DNA of 64,000 nucleotides from Erysipelotrichaceae bacterium (GTDB taxonomy: Bacteria; Bacillota_I; Bacilli_A; Erysipelotrichales; Erysipelotrichaceae): contig JAFRCV010000002.1 in assembly GCA_017404205.1 (NCBI GenBank), positions 62,001 to 126,000 on the forward strand, in the 5' to 3' direction. The notes under the pieces were generated by a model, which did no database searches, was not told the DNA's origin, and was given only the letters and a program-made list of their open reading frames with translations. Every line of letters begins with the position of its first letter. Position 1 is the stretch's first letter. A program made the position numbers and the translations under genes. Positions 43,393 to 53,844 of this stretch are shown one piece after another.

Positions 43393-43923
43393 ATGACACA
43401 AAAAGATAATCGTAAACCAAGAAGAAACTTCGTTCGTGAAGAAAAAGAATTCGACGAGCGTGTAGTTAAGATTAACCGTGTATCTAAAACTGTAAAAGGT
43501 GGACGTCGTATGCGTTTCTCAGCTCTTGTTATCGTTGGTGATAAGAAGGGTAGAGTTGGATATGGTTTAGGCAAAGCTAATGAAGTTCCTGATGCAATCA
43601 GAAAAGGAAGCGAAGCAGCTAAGAAAAATATTATTAGAGTTCCACTAGTAAATAATTTCAAAACAATTCCACATGCTATTATTGGTAAATATGGTGCTGG
43701 CGAAGTAGTATTAAGACCTGCAACAGAAGGTACTGGTATCATCGCTGGTGGCGCTATTCGTGATGTACTTGAACTTGTTGGTTGTGAAGACGTTGTTACT
43801 AAATGTACTGGTTCTAGAACTTCTATCAACATGGTTCATGCTACATTCCAAGCATTAAAGAACATGAAGACTATCGAAGAAGTTGCCAAGATTCGTGGCA
43901 AGAAGATAGCAGAAATTAGATAG
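43393..43923 (+). CDS. rpsE: 30S ribosomal protein S5
   Basis: 176 residues; [20 protein letters not shown] at the start, [18 protein letters not shown], and [18 protein letters not shown]. The next gene is rplO after 11 bases; rpmD (L30), which normally sits between them, is absent. Confidence 0.97.
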   Translation: MTQKDNRKPRRNFVREEKEFDERVVKINRVSKTVKGGRRMRFSALVIVGDKKGRVGYGLGKANEVPDAIRKGSEAAKKNIIRVPLVNNFKTIPHAIIGKYGAGEVVLRPATEGTGIIAGGAIRDVLELVGCEDVVTKCTGSRTSINMVHATFQALKNMKTIEEVAKIRGKKIAEIR

Positions 43924-43934
43924 GAGGACGAGCA

Positions 43935-44375
43935 ATGAATTTAAATGAAATGAAATATAATGACGGAGCTCGTAAAGACATCAAACGTTTAGGCAGAGGA
44001 CAAGGTTCTGGCCAAGGCAAAACAGCTGGCAAAGGCCATAAAGGTCAAAATGCTAGATCTGGTGGTGGTGTTGCTATCGGTTTCGAAGGTGGACAAACAC
44101 CTTTCTATAAACGTATGCCAAAAAGAGGCTTCACTAATTTCAATAGAAAAGAATATGCTGTTGTAAATGTATCAACACTTGAAAAATTTGCTGATGGTAC
44201 AACAGTTACTCCTGAACTATTAAAAGAATGTGGCGCTGTTAAGAAACAATTTGATGGCATCAAAGTTCTAGGTAATGGAACTTTAACTAAAAAATTAACA
44301 GTAAACTGTAATAAAATTTCTGCTAGTGCAAAAGCAGCAATTGAAAAGGCAGGCGGAAAAGTAGAGGTTATCTAA
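43935..44375 (+). CDS. rplO: 50S ribosomal protein L15
   Basis: 146 residues; the Gly-rich basic N-terminus [20 protein letters not shown], then [19 protein letters not shown] and the C-terminal [20 protein letters not shown]. Directly follows rpsE because rpmD is missing. secY follows after one base. Confidence 0.97.
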   Translation: MNLNEMKYNDGARKDIKRLGRGQGSGQGKTAGKGHKGQNARSGGGVAIGFEGGQTPFYKRMPKRGFTNFNRKEYAVVNVSTLEKFADGTTVTPELLKECGAVKKQFDGIKVLGNGTLTKKLTVNCNKISASAKAAIEKAGGKVEVI

Positions 44376-44376
44376 A

Positions 44377-45654
44377 ATGTTGAGTACTTTTGTAGATTTC
44401 CTAAAGAGTAAGGAAATTAGAAAGAAGATACTGTTCACTTTAGTTATTCTATTCATCTTCCGCTTAGGATCAGCAATTCCTGCTCCTGGCATAAATGATA
44501 CAGTTATCACTTTAAGTGCAAATTCATTATTAACAATGATGTCGCTTCTTGGTGGTGGTTCTATTGAGCAAATGTCAATATTCTCGCTTGGTGTAGGACC
44601 ATATATCACCGCAAGTATCATCGTTCAATTGTTAAGTATGGATATTATTCCAGCACTTAGCGAGATGGCTAAATCTGGTAAAAAAGGAAGACAACAAATG
44701 GACCGCATCACAAGATATGTTGGTGTTGTCCTTGCATTAGTTCAGGGTTACTTCATTGTTCAATTACTACAAAGTCAATACAACATTGTCGAAAACCCTG
44801 GATTTGTCTCTTACCTATATATTTCAATCATCTTTACTGCCGGAACAATGTTCCTATTGTGGTTGGCTGATGAAATAACAACTAAAGGTATCGGAAATGG
44901 TGTTTCAGTAATTATCTTTGCAGGTATCGTAGCTGACATGCCAAACAACTTCCAATTAGTTTACCAAACATTTGTAGGTGAAAATGCAACTAGCAGCTTA
45001 GGCGTTCCTGGATTTATCATCTATTGTCTAATGTTTGTTGCCATAATCGTTCTTGTTGTATTGATGCAAACAGCTGAAAGAAGAATCCCAATTCAACAAT
45101 CAACTTCACATCGATTAAACAAATCAAAAGGCGATTTGAATCACTTACCATTAAAGATTAATTCAGCATCTGTAATTCCAGTAATCTTTGCGAGCGCTTT
45201 AATTCAAGCACCACAAATAATTGCTTCATGGGTAAATACTGATGCATACAATTTCTTAAGTAAACTATTTGATTTCACCAATCCATTGTTCTTAATATTC
45301 TATGCATTATTGATTATCTTATTCACATTCTTCTACACAAACTTAACTGTAGATCCTGGTAAGATGGCTGATGATCTTGGAAAACAAGGACAATATATTC
45401 CTGGTGTAAGACCTGGAAGTGAAACAAAAGATTATGTTTCTAAAGTATTAAATAGAATTACTTGTTTAGGTGCGATTTTATTGACATTTATCGCTTTACT
45501 ACCATATGTCATTTCTAATCTAACTGGTCTATCTCAAAGAGCAGCATTAGGTGGCACAGGCATTATCATCGTTGTAGGTGTTGCGATGGATACAATAAAA
45601 GAACTTAAAGGTCAATTAACTAAAAAACAATATAAAGGCTTTGTAGGAAAATAA
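44377..45654 (+). CDS. secY: Protein translocase subunit SecY
   Basis: Central channel of the Sec translocon, 425 residues with about ten membrane segments. Family segments: FRLGSAIPAPGI (plug/TM1), GVGPYITASIIVQLL, GIGNGVSVIIFAGI, AERRIPIQQ and GQYIPGVRPG. Typical place after rplO and before adk. It takes substrates delivered by SRP (ffs at 16044). Confidence 0.97.
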   Translation: MLSTFVDFLKSKEIRKKILFTLVILFIFRLGSAIPAPGINDTVITLSANSLLTMMSLLGGGSIEQMSIFSLGVGPYITASIIVQLLSMDIIPALSEMAKSGKKGRQQMDRITRYVGVVLALVQGYFIVQLLQSQYNIVENPGFVSYLYISIIFTAGTMFLLWLADEITTKGIGNGVSVIIFAGIVADMPNNFQLVYQTFVGENATSSLGVPGFIIYCLMFVAIIVLVVLMQTAERRIPIQQSTSHRLNKSKGDLNHLPLKINSASVIPVIFASALIQAPQIIASWVNTDAYNFLSKLFDFTNPLFLIFYALLIILFTFFYTNLTVDPGKMADDLGKQGQYIPGVRPGSETKDYVSKVLNRITCLGAILLTFIALLPYVISNLTGLSQRAALGGTGIIIVVGVAMDTIKELKGQLTKKQYKGFVGK

Positions 45655-45656
45655 AC

Positions 45657-46304
45657 ATGAACATATTAATCATGGGCGCTCCTGGAACAGGCAAAGGCAC
45701 AATGTCCCAACTAATCAAAGAACATTATGATGTTGTACATGTTTCTACTGGCGACATGTTAAGACAAGCTGTTGAAAATAAGACAACTCTTGGTCTTAAA
45801 GTTCAAGAATATATGAGCGCTGGCGCTCTAGTTCCTGATGAAGTTATTCACAATATCATCTTAGAAAGATTAGCTAAAGATGATATTAAAAAAGGATTCT
45901 TATTTGATGGTTATCCAAGAACTGTTAAACAAGCAATTGATTTAGACGAAATTTTGGGTAAACTCAATATGAATATCGATTGCATCATCAATTTAGATGT
46001 TGATGTTGAAATCTTAAAAGAAAGAATTACTGGTCGTAGAACTTGTCGTAATTGTAAAGAAATCTACCATATAAAGAATATGCCTCCTAAAGTTGAAGGA
46101 ACATGTGACTTATGTGGAGGAGAATTAATTACTAGAGAAGACGATACATTAGAGGCTCTTATGAAGCGACTAGATGAATATTATGCTTCTACAAAACCAG
46201 TAATCGATTATTATGAAAAGACTGGCCTTGTTCATAATATTGATGGAGGCAGAGATGCCAACGAAGTATTTGAAGATATTAAGGCTATCTTAGGGGGAAA
46301 GTAA
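45657..46304 (+). CDS. adk: Adenylate kinase, zinc-type lid
   Basis: Interconverts ATP, ADP and AMP. 215 residues. P-loop GAPGTGKG at 7-14, DGYPRT in the NMP region, and a LID with four cysteines (Cys130, Cys133, Cys150, Cys153) that bind zinc, as usual in Gram-positives. Two bases after secY and directly abutting map. Confidence 0.97.
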   Translation: MNILIMGAPGTGKGTMSQLIKEHYDVVHVSTGDMLRQAVENKTTLGLKVQEYMSAGALVPDEVIHNIILERLAKDDIKKGFLFDGYPRTVKQAIDLDEILGKLNMNIDCIINLDVDVEILKERITGRRTCRNCKEIYHIKNMPPKVEGTCDLCGGELITREDDTLEALMKRLDEYYASTKPVIDYYEKTGLVHNIDGGRDANEVFEDIKAILGGK

Positions 46305-47054
46305 ATGATAACCCTTAAATCATCTAGAGAAATTGAACTTATGGACAAGGCTGGCAGTGTAGTCGGCCTAGTCCATAAGCACTTAAAGGAATTTATCAAA
46401 CCTGGTGTCTCTACATTACAAATTGATCGCTTTTGTGAACAAATAATTAGAGACTGTGGTTGTACACCTTCCTTTAAGAATCTATATGGTTTTCCTGGTG
46501 CTGTTTGTACATCTGTAAATGAGGTTCTAGTTCACGGTATACCAGACCACACCATCCTAAAAGAAGGAGACATCATAACTGTTGATGTCGGAGCCTGTTA
46601 TAAAGGCTATCATGGTGACAGTGGCTGGACATATGCTGTTGGTGAAGTAAAACCAGAAGTTAGAAAACTTCTTGAAGTTACAGAACAAGCACTATATAAA
46701 GGACTTGAACAAGCTATTCCTGGCAATAGAATTGGCGATATTTCAAACGCAATTCAAACATATGTTGAATCATTTGGATATTCAACACCAATCGAATATA
46801 CAGGACATGGTATTGGCAGAAAAGTTCACGAAGATCCAAATGTTCCAAATGTAGGCAAGCCTCATACACTTGAGTTATTAAAACCAGGTATGTGCATTGC
46901 TGTTGAACCAATGGTCTTTATGGGAAAGCCACATTGTGTTACACTTTCTGATGGGTGGGCAGTAGTTAATAAAGAACGTTCTTTATCAGCTCACTATGAA
47001 CACAGTATTGCAATTACTCAAGGTGAATGCAAAATTTTAACTAAGGAGGACTAG
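46305..47054 (+). CDS. map: Methionine aminopeptidase
   Basis: Removes the initiator Met. 249 residues, type I. Metal-binding and active-site segments: VCTSVNEVLVHGIPD, TVDVGACYKGYHGDSGWT (two Asp ligands), YTGHGIGRKVHEDP (His) and VEPMVF (Glu). Starts at the base after the adk stop. Confidence 0.97.
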   Translation: MITLKSSREIELMDKAGSVVGLVHKHLKEFIKPGVSTLQIDRFCEQIIRDCGCTPSFKNLYGFPGAVCTSVNEVLVHGIPDHTILKEGDIITVDVGACYKGYHGDSGWTYAVGEVKPEVRKLLEVTEQALYKGLEQAIPGNRIGDISNAIQTYVESFGYSTPIEYTGHGIGRKVHEDPNVPNVGKPHTLELLKPGMCIAVEPMVFMGKPHCVTLSDGWAVVNKERSLSAHYEHSIAITQGECKILTKED

Positions 47055-47057
47055 CTT

Positions 47058-47276
47058 TTGGCAAAGCAAGATGTTATTGAAATCGAAGGTTTGGTAACTG
47101 ATACGTTGCCAAATGCACAGTTCAAGGTGAAACTTGAGAACGGTCATGAAATCCTGGCTCACGTTTCTGGTAAAATCCGTATGCATTACATCCGCATTTT
47201 ACCGGGTGATAGAGTGACTGTAGAAATTTCACCTTACGATTTAACACGTGGGCGTATTACATTTAGACACAAATAG
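47058..47276 (+). CDS. infA: Translation initiation factor IF-1
   Basis: 72 residues, S1/OB fold; [20 protein letters not shown] at the start and [19 protein letters not shown]. The start codon is TTG (47058), set by the AAGGAGG at 47043-47049 and by alignment with the fixed length of the family. Standard place between map and rpmJ. Confidence 0.96.
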   Translation: MAKQDVIEIEGLVTDTLPNAQFKVKLENGHEILAHVSGKIRMHYIRILPGDRVTVEISPYDLTRGRITFRHK

Positions 47277-47295
47277 TCTATAGGGAGGAAAAAAG

Positions 47296-47409
47296 ATGAA
47301 AGTAAGACCATCTGTAAAACCAATGTGCGAAAAATGTCGCGTTATTAAACGTAAAGGTCGCGTAATGGTTATTTGTGAAAACCCTAAACACAAACAAAGA
47401 CAAGGTTAA
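47296..47409 (+). CDS. rpmJ: 50S ribosomal protein L36
   Basis: 37 residues, too short for most ORF cutoffs. Begins [20 protein letters not shown]; zinc ligands Cys11, Cys14, Cys27 and His32. GGGAGG upstream. Normal place between infA and rpsM. Confidence 0.97.
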   Translation: MKVRPSVKPMCEKCRVIKRKGRVMVICENPKHKQRQG

Positions 47410-47426
47410 GAAGGGAGAAATTTTTA

Positions 47427-47792
47427 ATGGCTCGTATTGCTGGAGTAGATATTCCTAATGATAAAAGAGTAGTTGTATCATTAACATATATCTATGGTGT
47501 TGGACTTCCAACTGCAAAAAAAGTATTAGCTGACAATGGAATCAGTGAAGACATTCGTGTAAAAGATTTAACTGATGATCAATTAAATGCTTTACGTAAA
47601 TCTTTAGATAGCTACAAACTTGAAGGTGATCTAAGAAGAGAAACACAACTTGACATTAAGAGACTTATGGAAGTTGCTTGTTATCGTGGAATTAGACATA
47701 GAAAAGGTCTACCTGTGAGAGGACAAAGAACTAAGACAAACGCTAGAACTCGTAAGGGACCTCGTAGAACAGTAGCTAACAAGAAGAAGTAG
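47427..47792 (+). CDS. rpsM: 30S ribosomal protein S13
   Basis: 121 residues; [20 protein letters not shown], the helix-turn segment [14 protein letters not shown], and [20 protein letters not shown] with the basic tail. First gene of the alpha part. Confidence 0.97.
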   Translation: MARIAGVDIPNDKRVVVSLTYIYGVGLPTAKKVLADNGISEDIRVKDLTDDQLNALRKSLDSYKLEGDLRRETQLDIKRLMEVACYRGIRHRKGLPVRGQRTKTNARTRKGPRRTVANKKK

Positions 47793-47801
47793 GAGGTTAA
47801 T

Positions 47802-48188
47802 ATGGCACAAAAGACAGTTCGTAAGAAACGTGTTAAGAAGAATGTCGCTAGCGGTATCGCTCACATTCACTCAACATTTAATAACACAATCGTAACAATT
47901 ACTGATGAAGCTGGTAATGTTGTAGCTTGGTCAAGTGCAGGTGCTCTTGGATATAAGGGCTCTCGTAAATCAACTCCTTATGCTGCACAAATGGTTGCAG
48001 AAGCTGCTGGTAAATCTTCAATGGACCACGGTATGAAAAGAGTTGAGGTTGAAGTTAAAGGACCAGGCCCTGGTAGAGAAGCTGCTGTTAGAGCATTAGC
48101 TACTGCTGGTCTAGAAATTACTGCTATTAGTGATGTTACACCAGTTCCACATAATGGTTGTCGTCCACCAAAGAAACCTAGAGGTTAA
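47802..48188 (+). CDS. rpsK: 30S ribosomal protein S11
   Basis: 128 residues; [30 protein letters not shown]-like [18 protein letters not shown], and the C-terminal [17 protein letters not shown]. Binds the 16S platform. Confidence 0.97.
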   Translation: MAQKTVRKKRVKKNVASGIAHIHSTFNNTIVTITDEAGNVVAWSSAGALGYKGSRKSTPYAAQMVAEAAGKSSMDHGMKRVEVEVKGPGPGREAAVRALATAGLEITAISDVTPVPHNGCRPPKKPRG

Positions 48189-48205
48189 TAAGAAGGAGGC
48201 TATAT

Positions 48206-49165
48206 ATGCAAAAATTTGAACGTCCTAAATTTAAAATTTCTGAATATGTAGAATCTGATAATTATGGCAAATTTGTCATTTCACCTCTAGAAAGAGGATT
48301 TGGAACTACACTTGGAAATGCTTTAAGAAGAGTTATGCTATCATCACTACCTGGTGGTGCAGTATATTCTATCAAGTTAGATGGCGTTTATCATGAATTT
48401 TCATCTATTAAAGGTGTTAGAGAAGATGTAACAATGATTGTCTTAAACATTAAATCTCTAATACTTTCAATCATGGATGATGATGTATATACACTTAGAA
48501 TTAGCGCAAAAGGACCATGCACTGTTAAGGCAAAAGATATTATTTTACCTGGTGGTGTAGAAGTATTAAATCCTGAACTTGAAATTGCTCATCTTGATCA
48601 AGGCGGAACATTAAATATGGAATTATTAGCTAGAAATGGTAGAGGATATGTTTCTGCTGATGAAAACAAGGCTTTATATCAAGGCGCATCTCAAGGTATT
48701 GGTGCTATTTATACAGATGCTATTTATACACCAGTATTAAAAGCTAACTACGAAGTTGAATCAACTCGTGTTGGTCAAAGTGCTAAATATGATGAATTAA
48801 CAATGGAAGTTTGGACAGATGGTTCAATCAATCCAAAAGAATCAATCGCTTTAGCTGCTAAGATTTTAATTTCTCATTTTGAATTATTAACAGAAGTTGA
48901 TCAAGCAGTAGTTGAGATGGGTTCATTAATGGAAGAAAATGTCCATGAATTTAATCCAATGACAGTTAATATGTCAATTGAAGATTTAGATTTAACAGTA
49001 AGATCATACAACTGTTTAAAGAGAGCTGGTATCTCAACAGTTGAAGAATTAACACAAAAGACGGAAGATGAAATGGCTCATGTAAGAAACTTAGGTAAAA
49101 AGTCGCTTAAGGAAGTTAAAGAAAAACTTGCCGAGCTCAATCTATCTTTCAAACATTATGAGTAG
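48206..49165 (+). CDS. rpoA: DNA-directed RNA polymerase subunit alpha
   Basis: 319 residues. The N-terminal assembly domain has RGFGTTLGNALRRVMLSSLPG and the C-terminal domain (from about 245) has LDLTVRSYNCLKRAGISTVE and NLGKKSLKEVKEKL, which bind UP elements and activators. Usual place between rpsK and rplQ. Confidence 0.97.
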   Translation: MQKFERPKFKISEYVESDNYGKFVISPLERGFGTTLGNALRRVMLSSLPGGAVYSIKLDGVYHEFSSIKGVREDVTMIVLNIKSLILSIMDDDVYTLRISAKGPCTVKAKDIILPGGVEVLNPELEIAHLDQGGTLNMELLARNGRGYVSADENKALYQGASQGIGAIYTDAIYTPVLKANYEVESTRVGQSAKYDELTMEVWTDGSINPKESIALAAKILISHFELLTEVDQAVVEMGSLMEENVHEFNPMTVNMSIEDLDLTVRSYNCLKRAGISTVEELTQKTEDEMAHVRNLGKKSLKEVKEKLAELNLSFKHYE

Positions 49166-49174
49166 GAGGAAGTT

Positions 49175-49531
49175 ATGCAAAATCGTAAATTAGGTCGTAC
49201 TGCTGACCATCGTAAAGCATTACTTAGAAACCTAGCTACAGAAGTTATTCTAAGAGGTAAGATTGAAACTACTGAAATGAAAGCTAAAGAATTAAGAGGT
49301 GTTGTTGAAAAACTAATCACTTCTGCTAAAAATGATACTTTAGCTGCTAGAAGAAAAGCTGCTGCTTATCTAAGAAATGTTACAAACGCTAATGGCAAAA
49401 CTGCTGTTCAAGTATTATTTGAAGATGTTGCTCCAAAATATGCTGATAGAAAAGGTGGTTACACAAGAGTAACTAAGACTGCTATCAGAAGAGGCGACAA
49501 TGCCCCAACAGCAACTATTGAATTAGTATAA
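49175..49531 (+). CDS. rplQ: 50S ribosomal protein L17
   Basis: 118 residues; [20 protein letters not shown] at the start and [20 protein letters not shown] at the end. Last gene of the ribosomal cluster; the ecfA-ecfA-ecfT-truA genes that often follow in Bacillota are absent here. Confidence 0.97.
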   Translation: MQNRKLGRTADHRKALLRNLATEVILRGKIETTEMKAKELRGVVEKLITSAKNDTLAARRKAAAYLRNVTNANGKTAVQVLFEDVAPKYADRKGGYTRVTKTAIRRGDNAPTATIELV

Positions 49532-49543
49532 TTGAAATACATT

Positions 49544-49571
49544 AAAAGCCCTTAAATAAAGGGCTTTTTTT
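49544..49571 (+). terminator. Terminator of the ribosomal cluster
   Basis: Perfect 10 bp stem AAAAGCCCTT (49544-49553) / AAGGGCTTTT (49559-49568) followed by T7. Confidence 0.92.
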
Positions 49572-49959
49572 GAGGCTTGACCAAGAACAATTTAAAGTAT
49601 GTAATTATTTGGCTCTTAAATATCGAAAAAATATACTTATTTTTGTTCTCATATCACACATAAGTTTTATAAACGAAATCATAATGCTTATTTTCTTCAA
49701 GTGCTGTTATAAGATCTATCTTCAGTTCTCTTTTAGGTAGATTTATGTTAGAACATTATGATTTCTTCTGGCTCTCTATTTTGGGATAGATATATAACTT
49801 TTAGCTAAAAGAAATTAGAAACTGAAATTGTATTTGATCCACATAAATCTGATGATTTCTTTGATGCTGAGCCAAGCGAAGGCGCATACTAAGATATGCA
49901 TTTCATTGAAAATATAGATGAATCAGCTTCCTTACTTTTAGAAAAGACAAAATAATAAT
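49572..49959 (+). pseudogene. Probable decayed gene remnants between the ribosomal cluster and the sugar locus
   Basis: No intact gene in 388 bases. Coding-like pieces remain. One frame reads LDQEQFKVCNYLALKYRKN near 49577-49632. Another reads KLETEIVFDPHKSDDFFDAE from about 49811, meets a stop, and continues as DMHFIENIDESASLLLEKTK to 49955. The acidic, codon-like text broken by stops suggests an inactivated gene. I cannot name the family. Confidence 0.4.
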
Positions 49960-50880
49960 TTATTGAATAAATCGATTCAAAATATCTAAACATTCACTAT
50001 TAGAATAGATATATTCAGAAGCAGTAGTTTTCTTATTTATAGGTAAAGATATTAATCCTTTTAAACGATATTCCTTTGGTGTTAAGCCAAAGGTTTTTTT
50101 AAATGCTTTTGTCATATATTTAAGTTCAGAGAAACCGCTGTTTATCGCAATTTCTGATAAAGACAAAGATAAATTTGATACTTGTCTTAACGAACATTCT
50201 AATCTCTTATCTGTTAAGTATTCATTGAAAGTCATACCAAATTGTTTAGTAATAAAATGAGACAAATGAGTGACACTAATTTTTTCTAGTTCTGCTATTT
50301 CACTTAAACGTATTTGTTCTTGATAGTGTTCATCAATATATGAATTAATACGATCAATTCTTTTATTTTGTTTTCTTAGTTTAGAATATTTTTCTTGAGA
50401 CAATTGATCATTTTTTAAATATTTAAATAAATAAAATAAAATAATACTTAAATGATGAATAGACTTTAATTCAAACAAAGAATCAGCTTGAATATATGTG
50501 TATGATAATTCAATTATGTTTTTTATAAATATTTGATATTCTTCTTTTGGCATCACGTCTCTTGGCAAAGAATCAATGAAAATTGTTTTGTTTAGAGCGG
50601 GGTATAAATCGCTTAATAAATTTTTTGAGAATTGAATAATAATTAAAGTTAAAGAATTTTTTGCCGCTAGAATTTCGTGACTGTCATAAGCGTTTATTAA
50701 AACACTATCCCCTTTAGTAACATGATATTTTTTATTTTTAATAACAATTGTTCCTTCGCCATCTAAAACATAAAACAATTCTATATCATGGTGCATATGA
50801 GGAGATCTTAATTTTATTGAATTAATAAAGACACGAATGTTTTTAATTTTGTCATGCTTAATTATTTCGTATTCAATCAT
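49960..50880 (-). CDS. AraC-family transcriptional regulator with cupin sensor domain
   Basis: 306 residues. The N-terminal cupin-like domain (HHDIELFYVLDGEGTIVIKN, then KGDSVLINAYDSHEI) should bind a sugar. The C-terminal double helix-turn-helix (about 200-290) has LSEIAELEKISVTHLSHF and INSGFSELKYMTKAFKKTFG, followed by the AraC end TPKEYR. Divergent from xylB with a 114-base gap, so it is the likely xylose regulator. This is inferred from position. Confidence 0.85.
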   Translation of the reverse strand: MIEYEIIKHDKIKNIRVFINSIKLRSPHMHHDIELFYVLDGEGTIVIKNKKYHVTKGDSVLINAYDSHEILAAKNSLTLIIIQFSKNLLSDLYPALNKTIFIDSLPRDVMPKEEYQIFIKNIIELSYTYIQADSLFELKSIHHLSIILFYLFKYLKNDQLSQEKYSKLRKQNKRIDRINSYIDEHYQEQIRLSEIAELEKISVTHLSHFITKQFGMTFNEYLTDKRLECSLRQVSNLSLSLSEIAINSGFSELKYMTKAFKKTFGLTPKEYRLKGLISLPINKKTTASEYIYSNSECLDILNRFIQ

Positions 50881-50893
50881 AATTATATTATAT

Positions 50894-50935
50894 AAAAAAT
50901 CGCAAGATTGTCGTTTTTTCAGTTTAAAAAAATCG
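50894..50935. promoter_or_regulatory. Direct repeats between the AraC gene and xylB
   Basis: AAAAAATCG occurs at 50894-50902 and again (with one extra A before it) at 50926-50935, same orientation, about 33 bp apart (three helical turns). AraC proteins bind direct repeats, so this may be the operator. AT richness makes chance repeats possible. Confidence 0.35.
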
Positions 50936-50994
50936 TTTATATATTTAATTCATTCTCATAAAATTAAACTAACAATATAAGGAGATACGCACAT

Positions 50995-52467
50995 ATGTAT
51001 TATGTTGGTATTGATTTAGGAACATCATCTGTAAAACTATTATTAGTTAATGAAAAAGGAAAAATATTAAATACGGTTTCAAAAGAATACCCTCTTTATT
51101 TTCCTAATTCAGGATGGTGTGAACAAGATCCAAATGATTGGTGGAGCGCTTGTGAAAGTGGTCTAAAGGACTTGTTGAAAGACTACGATGCAAGTAAGGT
51201 AAAAGGGATTGGCGTTGGTGGTCAAATGCATGGTTTAGTCATCTTAGATGAAGAAGATAAAGTTATTAGGCCATGTATTTTATGGAATGATGGAAGATCA
51301 GAAAAAGAAGTTGAATACTTAAATAAGGGGATAGGCAAAGATAAATTATCTCTTTATACCGCAAACATAGCTTTTGCGGGATTTACTGCACCTAAGATTC
51401 TTTGGTTAAAAAATAACGAAGAAGAAAACTTTAAAAGAATTAAGAAGATAATGTTGCCTAAAGATTACATTAATTATAAATTAACAGGAATTCATTGTAC
51501 TGATTATTCTGATGCCAGTGGAACATTATTGTTAGATGTTAAAAATAAATGTTGGTCAAAAGAAATGCTTGATATTTGTGGCATTAATATTAAGCAACTT
51601 CCTAAGTTGTATGAGAGTTACGATGTGGTTGGTAAAGCAAAGGAAGAAATTGCCAATAAATATGGAATGAAAGATGTAATAGTTGTTGGTGGTGCAGGCG
51701 ACAATGCAGCAGCAGCAATTGGTACAGGAACAGTAACAAATGGATCATGCAACATCTCTTTAGGAACTAGCGGAACTATTTTTATTAGTAATAATGAATT
51801 TAAAGTAGATAGATTTAATTCCTTACATTCATTTGTTCACGCTAATGGCAAATATCATTTGATGGGATGCATCTTAAGTGCAGCATCATGTAATAGATGG
51901 TTTGCTGAAGAAATATTAAAAACAAACAATTATTCTTTATTGCAAGAAAACATTACTGAAGAAATGTTAGGAAATAACAATATTTATTTTTTACCATATT
52001 TAATGGGAGAAAGAAGCCCAATAAACGACACTAACGCAAGAGGGTCATTTATAGGTATTGATATGCATAATAATCAAACTGATATGTATCTATCAGTACT
52101 TGAAGGAGTTGCTTTTGCGATAAGAGATTCTTTTGAAGTTGCAAAAGATTTAGGAATAAATATTAAAGAAAGCATGATTTGTGGTGGTGGAAGTAAATCA
52201 CCACTATGGAGAAAAATAATTGCGAATGTTCTAGGCATTAAGTTAGCTATACCAATTTCTGAAGAAGGCCCAGGCTATGGCGGAGCAATGCTGGCAATGG
52301 TTGGGGATGGAATATATCCATCTGTTGAACAATGTGCCTATGAACTAGTGAATATTAAAGCATATGAAATTCCAAAAAAAGAATTAGTTGAAAGATATGA
52401 AGAAAAATATCTTAAATATAAGAAGATATATCCATCACTAAAAGAATTATTTAAAGAAATTAAATAG
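50995..52467 (+). CDS. xylB: Xylulokinase
   Basis: FGGY-family kinase that phosphorylates D-xylulose to enter the pentose phosphate pathway. 490 residues. [20 protein letters not shown] at the N-terminus, GGQMHGLV and [10 protein letters not shown] motifs, LGTSGTIF phosphate loop and [16 protein letters not shown] at the C-terminus. xylA follows after 13 bases, which supports xylulose as substrate. AAGGAG lies 11 bases before the ATG. Confidence 0.94.
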   Translation: MYYVGIDLGTSSVKLLLVNEKGKILNTVSKEYPLYFPNSGWCEQDPNDWWSACESGLKDLLKDYDASKVKGIGVGGQMHGLVILDEEDKVIRPCILWNDGRSEKEVEYLNKGIGKDKLSLYTANIAFAGFTAPKILWLKNNEEENFKRIKKIMLPKDYINYKLTGIHCTDYSDASGTLLLDVKNKCWSKEMLDICGINIKQLPKLYESYDVVGKAKEEIANKYGMKDVIVVGGAGDNAAAAIGTGTVTNGSCNISLGTSGTIFISNNEFKVDRFNSLHSFVHANGKYHLMGCILSAASCNRWFAEEILKTNNYSLLQENITEEMLGNNNIYFLPYLMGERSPINDTNARGSFIGIDMHNNQTDMYLSVLEGVAFAIRDSFEVAKDLGINIKESMICGGGSKSPLWRKIIANVLGIKLAIPISEEGPGYGGAMLAMVGDGIYPSVEQCAYELVNIKAYEIPKKELVERYEEKYLKYKKIYPSLKELFKEIK

Positions 52468-52480
52468 GAGGAAAGAAAAC

Positions 52481-53797
52481 ATGAGTGAGATTTTTGTAGG
52501 AATTAACGAAATTAAGTTTGAAGGAAAAGATTCAACAAATCCATTAGCATTTAAATATTATGATGCTGATCGATTAATTATGGGCAAGAAGATGTCAGAA
52601 CATTTACCGTTTGCGATGGCGTGGTGGCATAACTTATGTGCAGCAGGTACCGATATGTTTGGAAGAGATACAGCTGATAAATCTTTTGGCAAAGAAAAGG
52701 GAACAATGGAACACGCCAAGGCAAAAGTTGATGCAGGATTCGAATTCATGCAAAAACTTGGTATTAAATATTTTTGTTTCCATGATGTTGATATTGTGCC
52801 TGAAGCCGATGATATCAACGAAACAAATAGAAGATTAGATGAAATAAGTGATTATATTTTAGAAAAGATGAAAGGCACAGATATCAAGTGCCTATGGGGA
52901 ACCGCAAATATGTTCTCTAATCCACGTTTTATGAATGGTGCAGGATCATCAAATAGCGTAGAAGTATATGCATTTGCTGCTGCTCAAATAAAAAAGGCAC
53001 TTGATTTGACGGTTAAACTAGGTGGAAGAGGCTATGTATTTTGGGGTGGAAGAGAAGGATATGAAACTCTATTAAATACTGATGTTAAATTTGAACAAGA
53101 GAATATTGCGAAATTAATGCACATGGCAGTTGACTATGGTCGAAGCATTGGGTTTAAAGGAGACTTCTATATTGAGCCAAAACCAAAAGAGCCAATGAAA
53201 CATCAGTATGATTTTGATGCCGCAACTTCTATTGCTTTCTTAAGACAATATGGATTAGATAAAGATTTCAAATTAAACATTGAAGCTAATCATGCAACTT
53301 TAGCAGGACATACTTTCCAACACGATTTGCGTATTAGCGCAATTAATGGAATGCTAGGATCAATCGATGCTAACCAAGGAGATATGTTGTTAGGATGGGA
53401 TACAGATGAATTTCCATTTAATGTTTATGAAGCAACTTTATGCATGTATGAAGTATTAAAAAATGGTGGTTTGACAGGAGGCTTCAATTTTGATTCTAAA
53501 AATAGAAGACCATCTTACACTTATGAAGATATGTTTCATGCTTATATTTTAGGGATGGATACTTTTGCGTTAGGTTTGATCAAAGCAGCAGAACTAATTG
53601 AAGATGGAAGAATAGATAAATTTGTTAAAGAAAAATATTCTTCATGGAATAGTGAACTTGGGGAAAGAATCAGAGACAATAAGACAAGCCTAGAAGAACT
53701 TGCTACTTACGCAAGTGAATTAAAAGCTCCAGAACTTCCAGGAAGTGGTAGACAAGAATATCTTGAAGCAATAATGAACAATATTTTATTTAAATAA
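52481..53797 (+). CDS. xylA: Xylose isomerase
   Basis: Isomerises D-xylose to D-xylulose with divalent metals. 438 residues, the long class II form. Active-site segments: [12 protein letters not shown] (catalytic His), [11 protein letters not shown], the metal ligand [26 protein letters not shown] and [14 protein letters not shown] upstream. Ends in a 47-base gap before a convergent gene, with no clear terminator. Confidence 0.97.
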   Translation: MSEIFVGINEIKFEGKDSTNPLAFKYYDADRLIMGKKMSEHLPFAMAWWHNLCAAGTDMFGRDTADKSFGKEKGTMEHAKAKVDAGFEFMQKLGIKYFCFHDVDIVPEADDINETNRRLDEISDYILEKMKGTDIKCLWGTANMFSNPRFMNGAGSSNSVEVYAFAAAQIKKALDLTVKLGGRGYVFWGGREGYETLLNTDVKFEQENIAKLMHMAVDYGRSIGFKGDFYIEPKPKEPMKHQYDFDAATSIAFLRQYGLDKDFKLNIEANHATLAGHTFQHDLRISAINGMLGSIDANQGDMLLGWDTDEFPFNVYEATLCMYEVLKNGGLTGGFNFDSKNRRPSYTYEDMFHAYILGMDTFALGLIKAAELIEDGRIDKFVKEKYSSWNSELGERIRDNKTSLEELATYASELKAPELPGSGRQEYLEAIMNNILFK

Positions 53798-53844
53798 AAA
53801 TTAATTGATAAAGCCAGGCTAAAGTTCAGCGTTATTAAATGATA

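Noticed and set aside
53798-53844. Terminator between xylA and the convergent AraC gene
   Set aside because: Only short imperfect complementarity is present and no T run; not supported.
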